NCBI GenBank assembly: GCA_016222815.1 | Contig: JACRQE010000006.1 | Span: forward strand, 1 to 64,000 | Direction: 5' to 3' | Length of the DNA: 64,000 bases | Source: Candidatus Uhrbacteria bacterium | GTDB taxonomy: Bacteria; Patescibacteriota; Patescibacteriia; 2-12-FULL-60-25 | Shown: piece by piece, positions 8,371-17,030 of the stretch | How positions within the stretch are numbered: position 1 is the stretch's first letter | How the letters are laid out: the number at the start of each line of letters is the position of its first letter | The notes under the pieces: generated by a model | What the model saw: only the letters and a program-made list of their open reading frames with translations | Told to the model about the DNA's origin: nothing | Database searches by the model: none | Program-made: the position numbers and the translations under genes

Positions 8371-9174
8371 ATGCCTAAAGTCACATTCATCACCGTTTGT
8401 TTCCGGACGAAAGACATGGTCCGGATGCTATTGCGCGGCTTCGAAAAAGCCGGGCTGGCTTTTCCGTATGAGTATATCTTGGTCAACAATGCACCGGGCG
8501 ACGAGACGAGCCAAATGGTGCGTGAGCTCTTTCCGTGGGTGAAGCTAATCGAAGCCCCGGGCAATATCGGTTATGGGGCAGGGAATAATTTGGCGCTTGC
8601 CCAAGCGAAAGGCGATTATGTCATGACCGTCAATCCGGATATCGTGGTTTTTCCGGGTCAACTCGAGAAACTCATCGCCGAGGCCGATAAACGTCCCGAA
8701 GTCGGCGTTTTCGGTCCGCGCCTCCTGAATCCTGACCGGACGATGCAGCGTTCGTTCTATCGTTTTCCGACGACGCTCATACCGGTCTATCGCCGGACGC
8801 CGCTAGGCAGGACATCGCGGGGCAAAAAGATGATAGCGTGGTACCTCATGCTGGAACACGATCCGACAGACGTCATGGAGGCCGATTGGGTTTTAGGCGG
8901 CGCCCAACTCATCCGGAAACGGATGTTGGATGAGGTTGGCGCTTTTGACGACCGTTTTTTCATGTATTTCGAAGAGGTCGACCTGTGCCGTCGCGCCTGG
9001 ATCAAGGGGTGGCGCGTGGCGTACGTGCCGCAGGCAGAACTTATCCATTTCCATACACGTGAAAGCGACACGGGGAGCGTGTTCGGGGCGCTGTTCAACC
9101 GGACCACTCGCGTTCATATCGCAAGCGCGGTAAAATACTTTTTGAAGTACCGAGGCAAGGTTTTGCCGAGGTAG
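8371..9174 (+). CDS. Glycosyltransferase family 2
   Basis: The protein has 267 residues from the ATG at 8371. The frame is open from 8323, but the extra 16 residues overlap the upstream gene and do not look like protein. Motifs are KVTFITVCFRTKDMVRMLL at the N-terminus, VNNAPGDETS, GNIGYGAGNNLAL, VNPDIVV at the DxD site, and YFEEVDLCRRAWIKGW near the C-terminus. It is related to the preceding gene and probably acts in the same glycan pathway. No clear ribosome binding site precedes the start; a small hairpin (GGGCGC / GCGCCC) lies just upstream. Confidence 0.82.
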   Translation: MPKVTFITVCFRTKDMVRMLLRGFEKAGLAFPYEYILVNNAPGDETSQMVRELFPWVKLIEAPGNIGYGAGNNLALAQAKGDYVMTVNPDIVVFPGQLEKLIAEADKRPEVGVFGPRLLNPDRTMQRSFYRFPTTLIPVYRRTPLGRTSRGKKMIAWYLMLEHDPTDVMEADWVLGGAQLIRKRMLDEVGAFDDRFFMYFEEVDLCRRAWIKGWRVAYVPQAELIHFHTRESDTGSVFGALFNRTTRVHIASAVKYFLKYRGKVLPR

Positions 9175-9218
9175 TGAGATTAGATGTCGGGAGAAAGATC
9201 GGTACGAACATTTACCGC

Positions 9219-11363
9219 ATGAAGCCAGAAAAACAATCACCGAACTTTTTGACTTGTCCGGCGTTTCCGGACAATAAGCTGCCTAAGGAAAAAACGGCGG
9301 CCAGGGTTGAGGCGCGCCCGGCGGTTCGGGAGTCTTATGGTTTGAAACCGGTTCAAGAAAATACTCCACAACATTTGCCGCCGACCGCTGGGAAAGCTAA
9401 AGCGATTTTTTGGAGATTCGCCAAATGGGGAGCCGTGTTGGCATTCAGTGCAGTGATTGTCGCCACGGCGCCGGCGGTCTATTCCATGGTCCAGGCGGGC
9501 ATGGCGGCCGAACGGGCAAAGGAGGCGCTGAACCAGGCGAAAGATAAGCTGCAGAGGATGGATGTGGCCGGGGCGCTAGTTGAGGTGGATGAAGCGGATC
9601 TTCAACTTGGCATTGCCCACGATTCACTTCGGAATGTCGGTTTTTGGCGCGATATGCCGGGGATTGGCGTGCAGCTGCGAGGCATGGAGGATGCGGCTAT
9701 TGTCGGGCAACAGACGTTGGATGGCGCACGGGATCTGCTCTCGATTGCGCAGACGCTGATTGAAGCCATGCAAGGCGGGGTCACGGCGTCGGGCGAATTG
9801 GCTATCGGCATAACGCCTACACGGAGGTTCAAAGACCTGTCGAAAGAAGAGAAGCGCGATCTGCTCCAGAAGTTTTCGGCTGCGCTGCCCAAGCTGCGGA
9901 TAGCCCGCGACAAGATCGGGCTGGCCATGGATCTGTGGTCGCGGGTGCCGCAGGAGGAATTGTATGCGCCGCTGCGGACGGCACTCAAGCCGCTGGCTGA
10001 CAACCTGCCTTCATTGAAACAGGCATTGGATGAATCAGTGCCGCTGGTCGAGGCCATCGTCCCGTTGGCCGGATATCCGGAAAAAGCGGATTATCTTTTC
10101 CTGCTATTGAACTCGGACGAGATGCGTCCGGGTGGTGGGTTCGTGGGGAATATCGGCAGGGTATCGATCGACGCGGGCGACATCTCGGAGATGAAGTTCA
10201 CAGACGTCTATAATATCGACAAACCAGCCGAGGATAAGGGCTGGAAAGAGACGCCGCCGCAGCCGATCATCGACAGGCTGGCCATGAAGAATTGGTTCTT
10301 GCGCGACGCCAACTGGTCGCCGGATTTCCCGACGTCAGCCGAGAAGATGCTGGATTTCTACATCCGCGAAAGCAGTCTGGCCCTGGGCAAACCTTTGCCG
10401 GATGCGCCGAACGCGGTATTGGCTTTGGAACAGGGTCTGTTCAAATCCCTGCTGCACCTGACCGGACCGATCACAGTGGAAGGCAAAACTTTCAATGAAA
10501 ACGATTTTTGGGACAAGATCCAGTACGACGTGGAAATAGGTTACTTCAAGGAAGGCGTCCCAGAAGCACAACGCAAGGATATCGTTGGCAAGATAGGCGA
10601 GGTGATGTTGGCCAAACTTCAGCAGATGCCCTCGTCGCGTTGGCCAGAAATTTTGGACTTGTTGACGAAGTCTTTGGAGCGAAAGCAAATCATGGCGTAT
10701 TCGCGTTCGCCGGCGGTGATGTCCGTGCTGGATCAGCGCGGTTGGACGGCACGGGCCAAACCCACAGACGGTGATTTCCTGTGGGTGATTGATGCCAACT
10801 TGGCGGCTTATAAAACCGATGGCGTGATGGACAAGGATATTTCGTACCAGGTCGACATGGCAGATCCGCAAGGGCCGGTAGCTACGGTGACGTTGACGTA
10901 TACGAACACGAATAAAGTGATTGATTGGCGATATACGCGTTACCGAAGCTATACGAGGGTCTATGTCCCTGAAGGCAGTTCGCTCATATCTTCGTCCGGA
11001 GCGTTAAAAGATGACCGTTATCGGACCGGTGGAGTGGCAGTCCCAGGCCGCGTTGACGTGATGAAAGAGCTGGGTAAGACGGTATTCGGCGCATTTTGGT
11101 CCATAGAGCCAGGCAAGACCGGTACGCTCATGTTCAAATATCGCTTACCGCAAACAACAGTCGATAAGCTGGCCAACGGCCAATACCGGCTTGATTGGCA
11201 AAAACAGCCGGGAGCGGATAAAACACAATTGACTTTAGACCTCAAATTAGGTAAGAACATTAAGTCAGCCGTACCGGCCGAGCCCCAGGATAAGTGGGGT
11301 GACGACCGATATGAATACGAGACGGATACATTGGTCGACCGGGCGTTCGAGATAAAATTCTGA
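9219..11363 (+). CDS. DUF4012 domain-containing membrane protein
   Basis: About 714 residues from the ATG at 9219; a GTG at 9174 directly overlapping the previous stop is the alternative. A cytoplasmic N-terminus is followed by one membrane helix (WGAVLAFSAVIVATAPAVYS) and a long extracytoplasmic part. LLLNSDEMRPGGGFVGNIG is the hallmark of DUF4012 proteins, which occur in actinobacteria and CPR beside polysaccharide genes. The biochemical role of the family is unknown. Position after three GT2 genes suggests a part in export or attachment of their product. Confidence 0.85.
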   Translation: MKPEKQSPNFLTCPAFPDNKLPKEKTAARVEARPAVRESYGLKPVQENTPQHLPPTAGKAKAIFWRFAKWGAVLAFSAVIVATAPAVYSMVQAGMAAERAKEALNQAKDKLQRMDVAGALVEVDEADLQLGIAHDSLRNVGFWRDMPGIGVQLRGMEDAAIVGQQTLDGARDLLSIAQTLIEAMQGGVTASGELAIGITPTRRFKDLSKEEKRDLLQKFSAALPKLRIARDKIGLAMDLWSRVPQEELYAPLRTALKPLADNLPSLKQALDESVPLVEAIVPLAGYPEKADYLFLLLNSDEMRPGGGFVGNIGRVSIDAGDISEMKFTDVYNIDKPAEDKGWKETPPQPIIDRLAMKNWFLRDANWSPDFPTSAEKMLDFYIRESSLALGKPLPDAPNAVLALEQGLFKSLLHLTGPITVEGKTFNENDFWDKIQYDVEIGYFKEGVPEAQRKDIVGKIGEVMLAKLQQMPSSRWPEILDLLTKSLERKQIMAYSRSPAVMSVLDQRGWTARAKPTDGDFLWVIDANLAAYKTDGVMDKDISYQVDMADPQGPVATVTLTYTNTNKVIDWRYTRYRSYTRVYVPEGSSLISSSGALKDDRYRTGGVAVPGRVDVMKELGKTVFGAFWSIEPGKTGTLMFKYRLPQTTVDKLANGQYRLDWQKQPGADKTQLTLDLKLGKNIKSAVPAEPQDKWGDDRYEYETDTLVDRAFEIKF

Positions 11364-11367
11364 CAGG

Positions 11368-11416
11368 GTAGGGGCAAGGCACGCCTTGCCCAGGGCGACG
11401 CATGCGTCGCCCCTAC
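11368..11416. repeat. REPIN-like double palindrome (GATHASP-type repeat)
   Basis: GTAGGGG and CCCCTAC enclose two hairpins: GGGCAAGGC / GCCTTGCCC (11372-11391) and the perfect 20-bp palindrome centred on CATG (11393-11412). Read on the minus strand it encodes the fragment GATHASP that appears in spurious ORFs of many genomes. It sits between the DUF4012 gene and mreB and may also act as a terminator or mRNA stabiliser. Confidence 0.7.
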
Positions 11417-11429
11417 ATTTTTGATTTCT

Positions 11430-12434
11430 ATGTTCGCAAAAAAAATCGGCATCGACTTGGGGACCACGACGGTCTTGGTTTATATCCCCAAGAAGGGCAT
11501 CGTTTTGAACGAGCCTTCGGTCGTGGCCGTGTCGTTGGCTGACAAGCGCGTTTTGGCCGTAGGCAAGGAAGCTAAAGAGATGTTGGGCAGGACGCCGGAC
11601 ACGATCGTGGCGCGGCGACCGCTCAAGGACGGTGTCATCGCCGACTACCGTACGACCGAGGCGATGTTGCGTTACTTCATCAACAAGGCGGTGGGCGGAA
11701 TGCGGTTGTTCAGGCCGGAGGTCATGGTCGCTGTCCCCGGAGGCATCACTTCGACCGAACGGCGCGCGGTCATCGACGCCACCATCTCGGCCGGCGCCCG
11801 CGCCGCATACATCATCAAAGAACCGGTCGTGGCTGCCATCGGAGCGGATATCCCGATCGGGTCGCCGTCCGGGCACATGATCATCGACATCGGCGGCGGC
11901 ACATCGGAAATCGCGGTCATCTCGCTCGGCGGTATCGTGTCTTCCGCGTCGGTCCGCATCGGCGGCAACAAGATTGACATGGCTATCCAGGAACACGTGC
12001 GGCGCAAGTACGGCCTGGCCGTGGGCGAACGGACGTCCGAAGACATCAAGATTCGAATCGGCTCCGCGCTCTATCTCGAAGAAAAGCTGGAGATGCAGGC
12101 CAAGGGACGCGACATGATCACCGGCTTGCCGCGCATCATCAGCATCACAAGCGACGATGTGACCGACGCCATCCAGCACGAATTGCAGGGCATCATCGAC
12201 GCGGTCAAAGACGTTCTGCATAACACACCGCCGGAACTCTCGGCTGACGTGATGGAAAAGGGGATGGTCTTGTCCGGTGGTACCTCGCAATTACGAAACC
12301 TCGACAAACTTCTCGCCGAAGCCACAGGCGTGCCGGCTTTCACGGCCGACAATCCGCAATTGTGCGTGGCCAAAGGCACGGGTATCGCGCTTGAGAATTT
12401 GGATTCGTACAAGAAGAGCATCTTTTCGTCATAA
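11430..12434 (+). CDS. mreB: Rod-shape-determining actin homologue MreB
   Basis: The 334-residue protein carries all actin-fold signatures: phosphate loop 1 (KKIGIDLGTTTVLVY), phosphate loop 2 (IDIGGGTSEIAVISLGG) and the adenosine motif (GMVLSGGTSQLRNL). Length is normal for MreB. It polymerises on the inner membrane face and directs lateral wall synthesis. I chose ATG 11430 over TTG 11421 because the protein then starts at MFAKKIGIDLG as in other MreB proteins. No mreC or mreD follows, unlike the usual mreBCD order, so partners must be elsewhere or absent. Confidence 0.93.
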   Translation: MFAKKIGIDLGTTTVLVYIPKKGIVLNEPSVVAVSLADKRVLAVGKEAKEMLGRTPDTIVARRPLKDGVIADYRTTEAMLRYFINKAVGGMRLFRPEVMVAVPGGITSTERRAVIDATISAGARAAYIIKEPVVAAIGADIPIGSPSGHMIIDIGGGTSEIAVISLGGIVSSASVRIGGNKIDMAIQEHVRRKYGLAVGERTSEDIKIRIGSALYLEEKLEMQAKGRDMITGLPRIISITSDDVTDAIQHELQGIIDAVKDVLHNTPPELSADVMEKGMVLSGGTSQLRNLDKLLAEATGVPAFTADNPQLCVAKGTGIALENLDSYKKSIFSS

Positions 12435-12514
12435 AGATGGGGGAAAGCCCGTTGAGTGGGGTATCATGGGCGCTCATTTACGAGCGGCTTATACCATGTA
12501 ACTATTCAGGGCAT

Positions 12515-13108
12515 ATGATTCCCAATAAATTGATACCGGCTATCGCCATGCTTGTGCTGTGCGGTGCCGGTTGTTTTTCAAAAGGTCCGGAAACAGCGGT
12601 GAATCCGTCGGGTGCAGGGACGGGAACCGAGAAAATGACATCGATCGCGAACGTCGGTGTCGAAGCGGAGCCATCCGGCAATGCGTCGTCGACGCTGGTC
12701 GCGATTGACGATACCTGGAAGACTTTCCACAGCAATTCTGGTTTTTCTTTCCGCCATCCTACCAAGGGTGCGTCGACGCCGGAGTGGGAGATCGTGCGTT
12801 TTAAGGCTGATGATGTAACGATCAAAGACGGTTGCGTCAATCTTGGCAGTGGAGCGCAGTCAAAATCCGAGTTTGACGAGTTCTGCCATACCCATAGCAT
12901 CATTGAGATGCCGGATATTTACAGCCTCGATTATTACACGATGAAAATGGGGGATGGTTATCTGGCGATTAAGTTCATCAAGAAGTTGGCCAGCATCGAG
13001 GGCTGCAGTTCCTACTCCGTGAACAGGAATTCATGCGTCCCATTCAACGAGAAGGATTATAAAGTGGTTCTGGATACCAGTATGTCGACATTCAAGTTCG
13101 ATAAATGA
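12515..13108 (+). CDS. Predicted lipoprotein of unknown function
   Basis: The 197-residue protein starts at the ATG at 12515. Its hydrophobic leader ends in LVLCGAGC, a plausible though non-canonical lipobox, with Cys19 as the lipidated residue. A Ser/Gly/Thr-rich tether follows. The folded part, from [13 protein letters not shown] onward, holds four Cys that could form two disulfides. I do not recognise the family. The methionine sulfoxide reductase genes start 4 nt after its stop, so it may belong to the same envelope or stress operon. Confidence 0.75.
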   Translation: MIPNKLIPAIAMLVLCGAGCFSKGPETAVNPSGAGTGTEKMTSIANVGVEAEPSGNASSTLVAIDDTWKTFHSNSGFSFRHPTKGASTPEWEIVRFKADDVTIKDGCVNLGSGAQSKSEFDEFCHTHSIIEMPDIYSLDYYTMKMGDGYLAIKFIKKLASIEGCSSYSVNRNSCVPFNEKDYKVVLDTSMSTFKFDK

Positions 13109-13112
13109 TTTT

Positions 13113-13475
13113 ATGGAATTGAAACCACTGACTCCCGAGGAAGAGGCGGTAATCGTGAAAAAAGGCACGGAGCCGCCAGGTTCAGGTGAGTACGATAATT
13201 TTTTCCAACCGGGAATTTTCACCTGTCGCCATTGCGGTGCGGAGCTTTACCGATCCGAGGATAAATTCGACGCGCATTGCGGTTGGCCGAGTTTTGACCA
13301 GGAAATCGCGGGTGCGGTCATCAGGACGCCGGACTCTGACGGCATGCGGACCGAAATAACCTGCGCCAAGTGCGGGGCGCATTTAGGGCATGTCTTCGTC
13401 GGAGAAAAGATTACGCCCAAAGATACGCGGCACTGCGTGAATTCCATTTCGCTCAAGTTCGTACCTAAGGTTTGA
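13113..13475 (+). CDS. msrB: Peptide-methionine (R)-S-oxide reductase MsrB
   Basis: The 120-residue protein shows the complete MsrB pattern: [10 protein letters not shown], zinc pairs CRHC (C38, C41) and CAKC (C84, C87), CGWPSFD, and the catalytic Cys108 in RHCVNSISL. It reduces the R epimer of methionine sulfoxide in proteins using thioredoxin-type electrons. The stop lies 5 nt before the msrA ATG, so the two are translated from one transcript. Confidence 0.95.
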   Translation: MELKPLTPEEEAVIVKKGTEPPGSGEYDNFFQPGIFTCRHCGAELYRSEDKFDAHCGWPSFDQEIAGAVIRTPDSDGMRTEITCAKCGAHLGHVFVGEKITPKDTRHCVNSISLKFVPKV

Positions 13476-13480
13476 AACTT

Positions 13481-14014
13481 ATGTCGACAAAATCGGCAGT
13501 GTTTGGCGGGGGATGCTTTTGGTGTACGGAGGCGATTTTCAAGAACCTGAATGGTGTCAGCGCCGTCTCTTCGGGTTATGCGGGAGGTGATGTCCCGAAC
13601 CCGACTTACGAGCAGGTTTCGACGGGGGAGACCGGACACGCTGAAGTCATCAAAATAGATTACAATCCGGATGTCCTGCCTTATGAAAAGTTATTGGATG
13701 TGTTTTTCCATACGCATGACCCGACGCAGTTGAACCGCCAGGGGCACGATGTGGGGACGCAATACCGGTCGTTAGTGTTGTTCATGGACGACGATCAGAG
13801 GGAAGCTGTGGAAAAGTATATTGCGGAGCTTAATTCGGCTAAGGAATTCGACAAACCCATCGTGACAGAGGTCAAACGATTCGAGAAATTCTATTCAGCT
13901 GAGGATTACCACAAGGATTATTACGAGAACCACAAAGAGAATCCGTATTGCGAGCTGGTGATTTCGCCTAAGCTCGCGGAATTCTGGAAGAGGTATAAAG
14001 ATTTGGCCAAGTAG
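13481..14014 (+). CDS. msrA: Peptide-methionine (S)-S-oxide reductase MsrA
   Basis: The 177-residue protein has the active-site motif GCFWC with catalytic Cys12, then GVSAVSSGYAGG, NPTYEQVSTGETGHAEV and FFHTHDPTQLNRQGHDVGTQYRS, all standard for MsrA. It reduces the S epimer and so complements the adjacent MsrB. In many bacteria the two are fused; here they are separate and adjacent. The ATG at 13481 is preferred to the TTG at 13472, which overlaps the msrB stop. Confidence 0.95.
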   Translation: MSTKSAVFGGGCFWCTEAIFKNLNGVSAVSSGYAGGDVPNPTYEQVSTGETGHAEVIKIDYNPDVLPYEKLLDVFFHTHDPTQLNRQGHDVGTQYRSLVLFMDDDQREAVEKYIAELNSAKEFDKPIVTEVKRFEKFYSAEDYHKDYYENHKENPYCELVISPKLAEFWKRYKDLAK

Positions 14015-14089
14015 CCCGAATTTTGGCTACCCTTGACCCTGTTTTGGATATAGATGAAGATGGCCGCCTAACAGCTAAAGAAATGGATT

Positions 14090-14428
14090 ATGGCCATATT
14101 TTTCAGGCGTCACGAAACGCATGACAGGGTTGTGTTTACTCCGATCGGACGAAGAGCCGGAATTCTGGGTTTGGCGTCTTATACGATGACTGCGGGACTG
14201 TGGGTGGTTTTCACGGTCTTTCCGCAAAGCACATGGTTTTTGGCTGGAGCCGCTTTGGCTACGCTTTGGATTGTGTGTTTACCCCAAATAATAACCAAAA
14301 TAGATGGTTTCCCCAGGTTTTTCCCTTGGCATTGGCTGGCGCAGCATAGCGGTTATTTGATGTACCGAAGTTCATTGGAGGGGAAGGCGATAAGCACAAC
14401 GAGAAGTGAAAACGACTGTAGCCATTGA
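14090..14428 (+). CDS. Small hypothetical membrane protein
   Basis: The 112-residue ORF encodes two hydrophobic segments (ILGLASYTMTAGLWVVFTVF and WFLAGAALATLWIVCLPQII) flanked by basic residues, the shape of a two-helix inner membrane protein. No ribosome binding site is clear. It could be real or a chance ORF: codon use resembles its neighbours, and its stop falls at the -35 element of the next promoter. No family recognised. Confidence 0.5.
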   Translation: MAIFFRRHETHDRVVFTPIGRRAGILGLASYTMTAGLWVVFTVFPQSTWFLAGAALATLWIVCLPQIITKIDGFPRFFPWHWLAQHSGYLMYRSSLEGKAISTTRSENDCSH

Positions 14429-14453
14429 CAAAAACCTGCAAACATGATACAAA
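14425..14453 (+). promoter_or_regulatory. Sigma-70-type promoter for the RRM gene
   Basis: Consensus TTGACA (14425-14430), a 17-bp spacer and TACAAA (14448-14453). Transcription would start near 14460, giving a leader of about 175 nt before the RRM start codon. The leader contains several hairpins (for example TCTTCGGA and TTCCGCCACAAGCGGA regions). Confidence 0.7.
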
Positions 14454-14633
14454 ATAGGCCTTGTAATGCTAGGAGCGCAGTTTCCGCCACAAGCGGACCA
14501 GCGGCCGTCATACAGGACGGGCAAATGCCACGGCTAGTCGGCCGCAGGTCAGTAGTCCGGAATAATCATCAAGGTATTCCCGCTTAGCGTCTTCGGACGT
14601 GAAAGCGCGGAAACCAACATTTTTACTCCCAGT

Positions 14634-14933
14634 ATGGGTAAGAAATTGTACGTCGGTAACTTGTCGTGGAACACGACTGAAGAGTCGCTCCGCGATGCTT
14701 TCTCACAGTGTGGCGAGGTCACCTCGGCACAGGTAATCACGGACCGCATGAGCGGCCGCTCCAAGGGCTTCGGCTTCGTGGAGATGGGCACTCAGGAAGA
14801 AGCGGATGCCGCGATTGCTAAGTTCAATGGTGCTGAGCTCGATGGCCGTGCCCTCACGGTCAACGAAGCCCGCCCCATGGAAGAGCGCCCGCCCCGGCAG
14901 GATCGCGGTGGCAACGGTGGTGGCCGCTGGTAA
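14634..14933 (+). CDS. RNA-binding protein with a single RRM domain
   Basis: The 99-residue protein is almost entirely an RNA recognition motif. RNP2 is KLYVGNLSW and RNP1 is KGFGFVEM, followed by [21 protein letters not shown] and a short Gly/Arg tail (RGGNGGGRW). Such cyanobacterial-style glycine-tailed RRM proteins bind single-stranded RNA and are often cold- or stress-responsive. There is no Shine-Dalgarno before the ATG, and the leader is long, so leader-mediated control is likely (inference). A textbook terminator follows. Confidence 0.92.
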   Translation: MGKKLYVGNLSWNTTEESLRDAFSQCGEVTSAQVITDRMSGRSKGFGFVEMGTQEEADAAIAKFNGAELDGRALTVNEARPMEERPPRQDRGGNGGGRW

Positions 14934-14952
14934 TCCAACACGAAAGTTCAAC

Positions 14953-14977
14953 AGACAGCGCGAAAGCGCTGTCTTTT
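14953..14977 (+). terminator. Rho-independent terminator after the RRM gene
   Basis: Perfect 9-bp stem AGACAGCGC / GCGCTGTCT with GAAA tetraloop (14953-14974), continuing into TTTTGAT. Confidence 0.9.
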
Positions 14978-15032
14978 GATGTCGTCATTCTATTGATGAA
15001 CAAGCGGTGTGCAGCTGATGTATACTGCCGGT

Positions 15033-15917
15033 ATGGGATTATGTTTCAAAAAAACGACCAGAGGCATGGCGCTGGCATTTATTTTGCTGTCTTTGCCGGC
15101 CGCGGCTTTCGCGCATGATCCGCGGTTTGTTCGCGAGGAGAAAGTCGTGGAGGTGAGTAATCCGGAAATCTCGCAAGCATTTTATGGTTGGTTGGACGGC
15201 CAAGCCGTGCTGTACAAGATCAAGACCGATGTCCCGCAAGAGCTGTATTTTCAGTTGTTGGTGCCTGATGTGCCAGGAGTGATGACTGATTTGAAGGCCG
15301 AACTGAAGGCGCATGGGCCAGAAGGAGTGCAAACTTTTGTTTTGGACGGCGATAAAGCGAATTGGCAAAGGTGGTACGAAGAGTATGGCGGCGAATGGTA
15401 CCTGAAGGGTCCGGAGATGAGGCAATCCGTAGGTACCGGTACGCAAACGGTCTTTATCTCCAATGCGGATTTGTATGGGTCGTACGTTTTCGTGGTGGGC
15501 GAAAAGGAGGCTTTTCCGCTGGATAGGATGATTGCGACAGTAAAGCTGCTGCCTAAACTCCATCAGGAATTTTTCCTCAAACCATGGTACAGCTCGTTTT
15601 TCAACCGGATCGGCCTATTCCTGGCAGTACCGTTGATTATTCTCGCAGTCTTGGCCGTGGGTGCGTTCCTGCTGTATCGACACAGCCAGCAGCTGTTACG
15701 AAGAGCCATTTTGGTCTGCTTCGGTGGCGTGTTGGCGATTTTGGCGATTCTTGCTGTCCGTGACATGATTGGCGGCAACTGGTTAGGACGCGTCTCGGAT
15801 TTGGCTGTATTGTTCGCGTGCTTAGCAGGATTTACGGGTTTGGTTTGGGCTTGGGCAAGGACAAAACATCCGATACGACCGATTGAAGAGGAGATGACCA
15901 AGAACGACCAACCGTAA
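15033..15917 (+). CDS. Hypothetical membrane protein with N-terminal extracellular domain
   Basis: The 294-residue protein has a signal peptide (MALAFILLSLPAAAFA, cleavage near AFA-HD), an extracytoplasmic beta-rich domain of about 150 residues (DVPQELYFQLLVPD, FVLDGDKANW, GTQTVFISNADLYGSYVFVVGE), and three membrane helices at the C-terminus. No family recognised. A TATACT box at 15021-15026 places the transcript start at or next to the ATG, so the mRNA is probably leaderless, and no ribosome binding site is seen. Confidence 0.75.
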   Translation: MGLCFKKTTRGMALAFILLSLPAAAFAHDPRFVREEKVVEVSNPEISQAFYGWLDGQAVLYKIKTDVPQELYFQLLVPDVPGVMTDLKAELKAHGPEGVQTFVLDGDKANWQRWYEEYGGEWYLKGPEMRQSVGTGTQTVFISNADLYGSYVFVVGEKEAFPLDRMIATVKLLPKLHQEFFLKPWYSSFFNRIGLFLAVPLIILAVLAVGAFLLYRHSQQLLRRAILVCFGGVLAILAILAVRDMIGGNWLGRVSDLAVLFACLAGFTGLVWAWARTKHPIRPIEEEMTKNDQP

Positions 15918-15982
15918 CCATAGGGAGTGGACGGGGTTGATGAAAATACCGGTCTATGCTTAAGTCCTGACCGGAGGATTTC

Positions 15983-16726
15983 ATGTCCCTTTACACACCC
16001 AATCCCAAGAAACCGTTCCCGTTCAGCCGGAGCAAGATCGCGCTCTTCATGGAGTGTCCGCGCTGCCTGTACCTAGAGCTGCGTTTGGGGGTGAGGCGTC
16101 CGGATGGACCGGGCTTCGCCATCAACGCCGGAGTCGACACCCTGCTCAAGCGGGAATTCGACCGATACCGTGAAGCCGGCAAGCCGCATCCGTATATGGT
16201 CAAGCACGGCATCAAGGCCGTGCCGGCCAAGCACGACATGTTGGACGAGTGGCGCAACACGCGCAAAGGGGTCTACTTCGTCCATCTGCCGACAAACTTC
16301 CGCGTTTACGGCGCCATCGACGACCTGTGGCTGGACGAGCAGGACCTGCTGTTGGTCACGGATTACAAGGCCACGGCCAAACGCGAACCGGTCACGGTCC
16401 TCGACCAACCGTGGCATGAAGGGTACAAGCGACAGCTGGAAGTCTATCAATGGCTGTTGCGCCAGAACGGCGAATCGGTTTCGGATATGGCGTACTTCCT
16501 GTATTGTCGGGGCAGGACGGAGGCGGCTAGCTTCAACGGCCGCGTAGAGTTCGAGGTCACCCTGATTCCGCACCACGGAAGCGACGGATGGGTGGAACCG
16601 ACGCTTTTTGCAGCGCGGGCGTGCCTGGATGCGAATCGGTTGCCGAAGGCAGGCGCGGATTGCAAGTTTTGCAAATACCGGGAAACTGCAAGGAAGGCCA
16701 TGAGCGGTAAGTTCGCCCAAACCTAG
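15983..16726 (+). CDS. PD-(D/E)XK nuclease, Cas4/RecB-like with four-cysteine cluster
   Basis: The 247-residue protein has the RecB-family nuclease core: GAIDDLWL (D113/D114), the catalytic D-x-K in TDYKAT (D127, K129) and QLEVY (Q151, Y155). Two Cys pairs, C25/C28 in ECPRCLYL and C227/C230 in CKFCKYRE, bracket the core as in the Fe-S clusters of Cas4, AddB and Dna2. The likely activity is single-stranded DNA exonuclease or DNA end processing. No CRISPR array or other cas gene is nearby, so it is an orphan, perhaps for repair or DNA uptake. The start has an excellent GGAGG site. Confidence 0.85.
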   Translation: MSLYTPNPKKPFPFSRSKIALFMECPRCLYLELRLGVRRPDGPGFAINAGVDTLLKREFDRYREAGKPHPYMVKHGIKAVPAKHDMLDEWRNTRKGVYFVHLPTNFRVYGAIDDLWLDEQDLLLVTDYKATAKREPVTVLDQPWHEGYKRQLEVYQWLLRQNGESVSDMAYFLYCRGRTEAASFNGRVEFEVTLIPHHGSDGWVEPTLFAARACLDANRLPKAGADCKFCKYRETARKAMSGKFAQT

Positions 16727-16744
16727 GGGTGCGCAATAAACTCA

Positions 16745-16770
16745 AACCCCCCGATGTGAATCGGGGGGTT
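16745..16770 (+). terminator. Rho-independent terminator after the nuclease gene
   Basis: Perfect 11-bp stem AACCCCCCGAT / ATCGGGGGGTT with loop GTGA. The trailing sequence is only moderately U-rich (ATGTTGT). Confidence 0.75.
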
Positions 16771-16999
16771 ATGTTGTCCGCGACAAGCGGCGGATGTGTG
16801 CGGGGCGAAATTCGGTTCAGGCTGTGACAATGTTGTTTTATCCTTATGAACTTCGAGACTGTGCTGCTTTTTCCGTTCGGAAGCCCCGCGACAGTATCGC
16901 GATTACTAGCACATGAGTACCAGGCTACCACGGACTGGCTATTCCGTCAATGGTAAGACGTGAAAAAATTATAAAATTTGTCTTATTTAAGCCAAATTA
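16771..16999. other. Intergenic stretch with a possible 36-residue ORF
   Basis: No clear gene lies here. A short + strand ORF at 16846-16956 encodes MNFETVLLFPFGSPATVSRL and 16 more residues, ending in FRQW. It has no ribosome binding site and no known match. The 3' part (16957-16999) is strongly A+T-rich and serves as the tail of the terminator for the minus-strand gene beyond it. Confidence 0.3.
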
Positions 17000-17022
17000 A
17001 GAACGGACAGATTGTCCGTTCT
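17000..17022 (-). terminator. Rho-independent terminator for the minus-strand gene
   Basis: Stem AGAACGGACA / TGTCCGTTCT with a 3-nt loop, directly downstream of the stop at 17031 on the minus strand and followed there by TTAATTTGG and further T-rich sequence. Confidence 0.8.
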
Positions 17023-17030
17023 CGGGTAGG

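Noticed and set aside
15983-16726. CRISPR-associated Cas4 as part of an adaptive immune locus
   Set aside because: No repeats, cas1, cas2 or effector within the window; only the nuclease resemblance remains.
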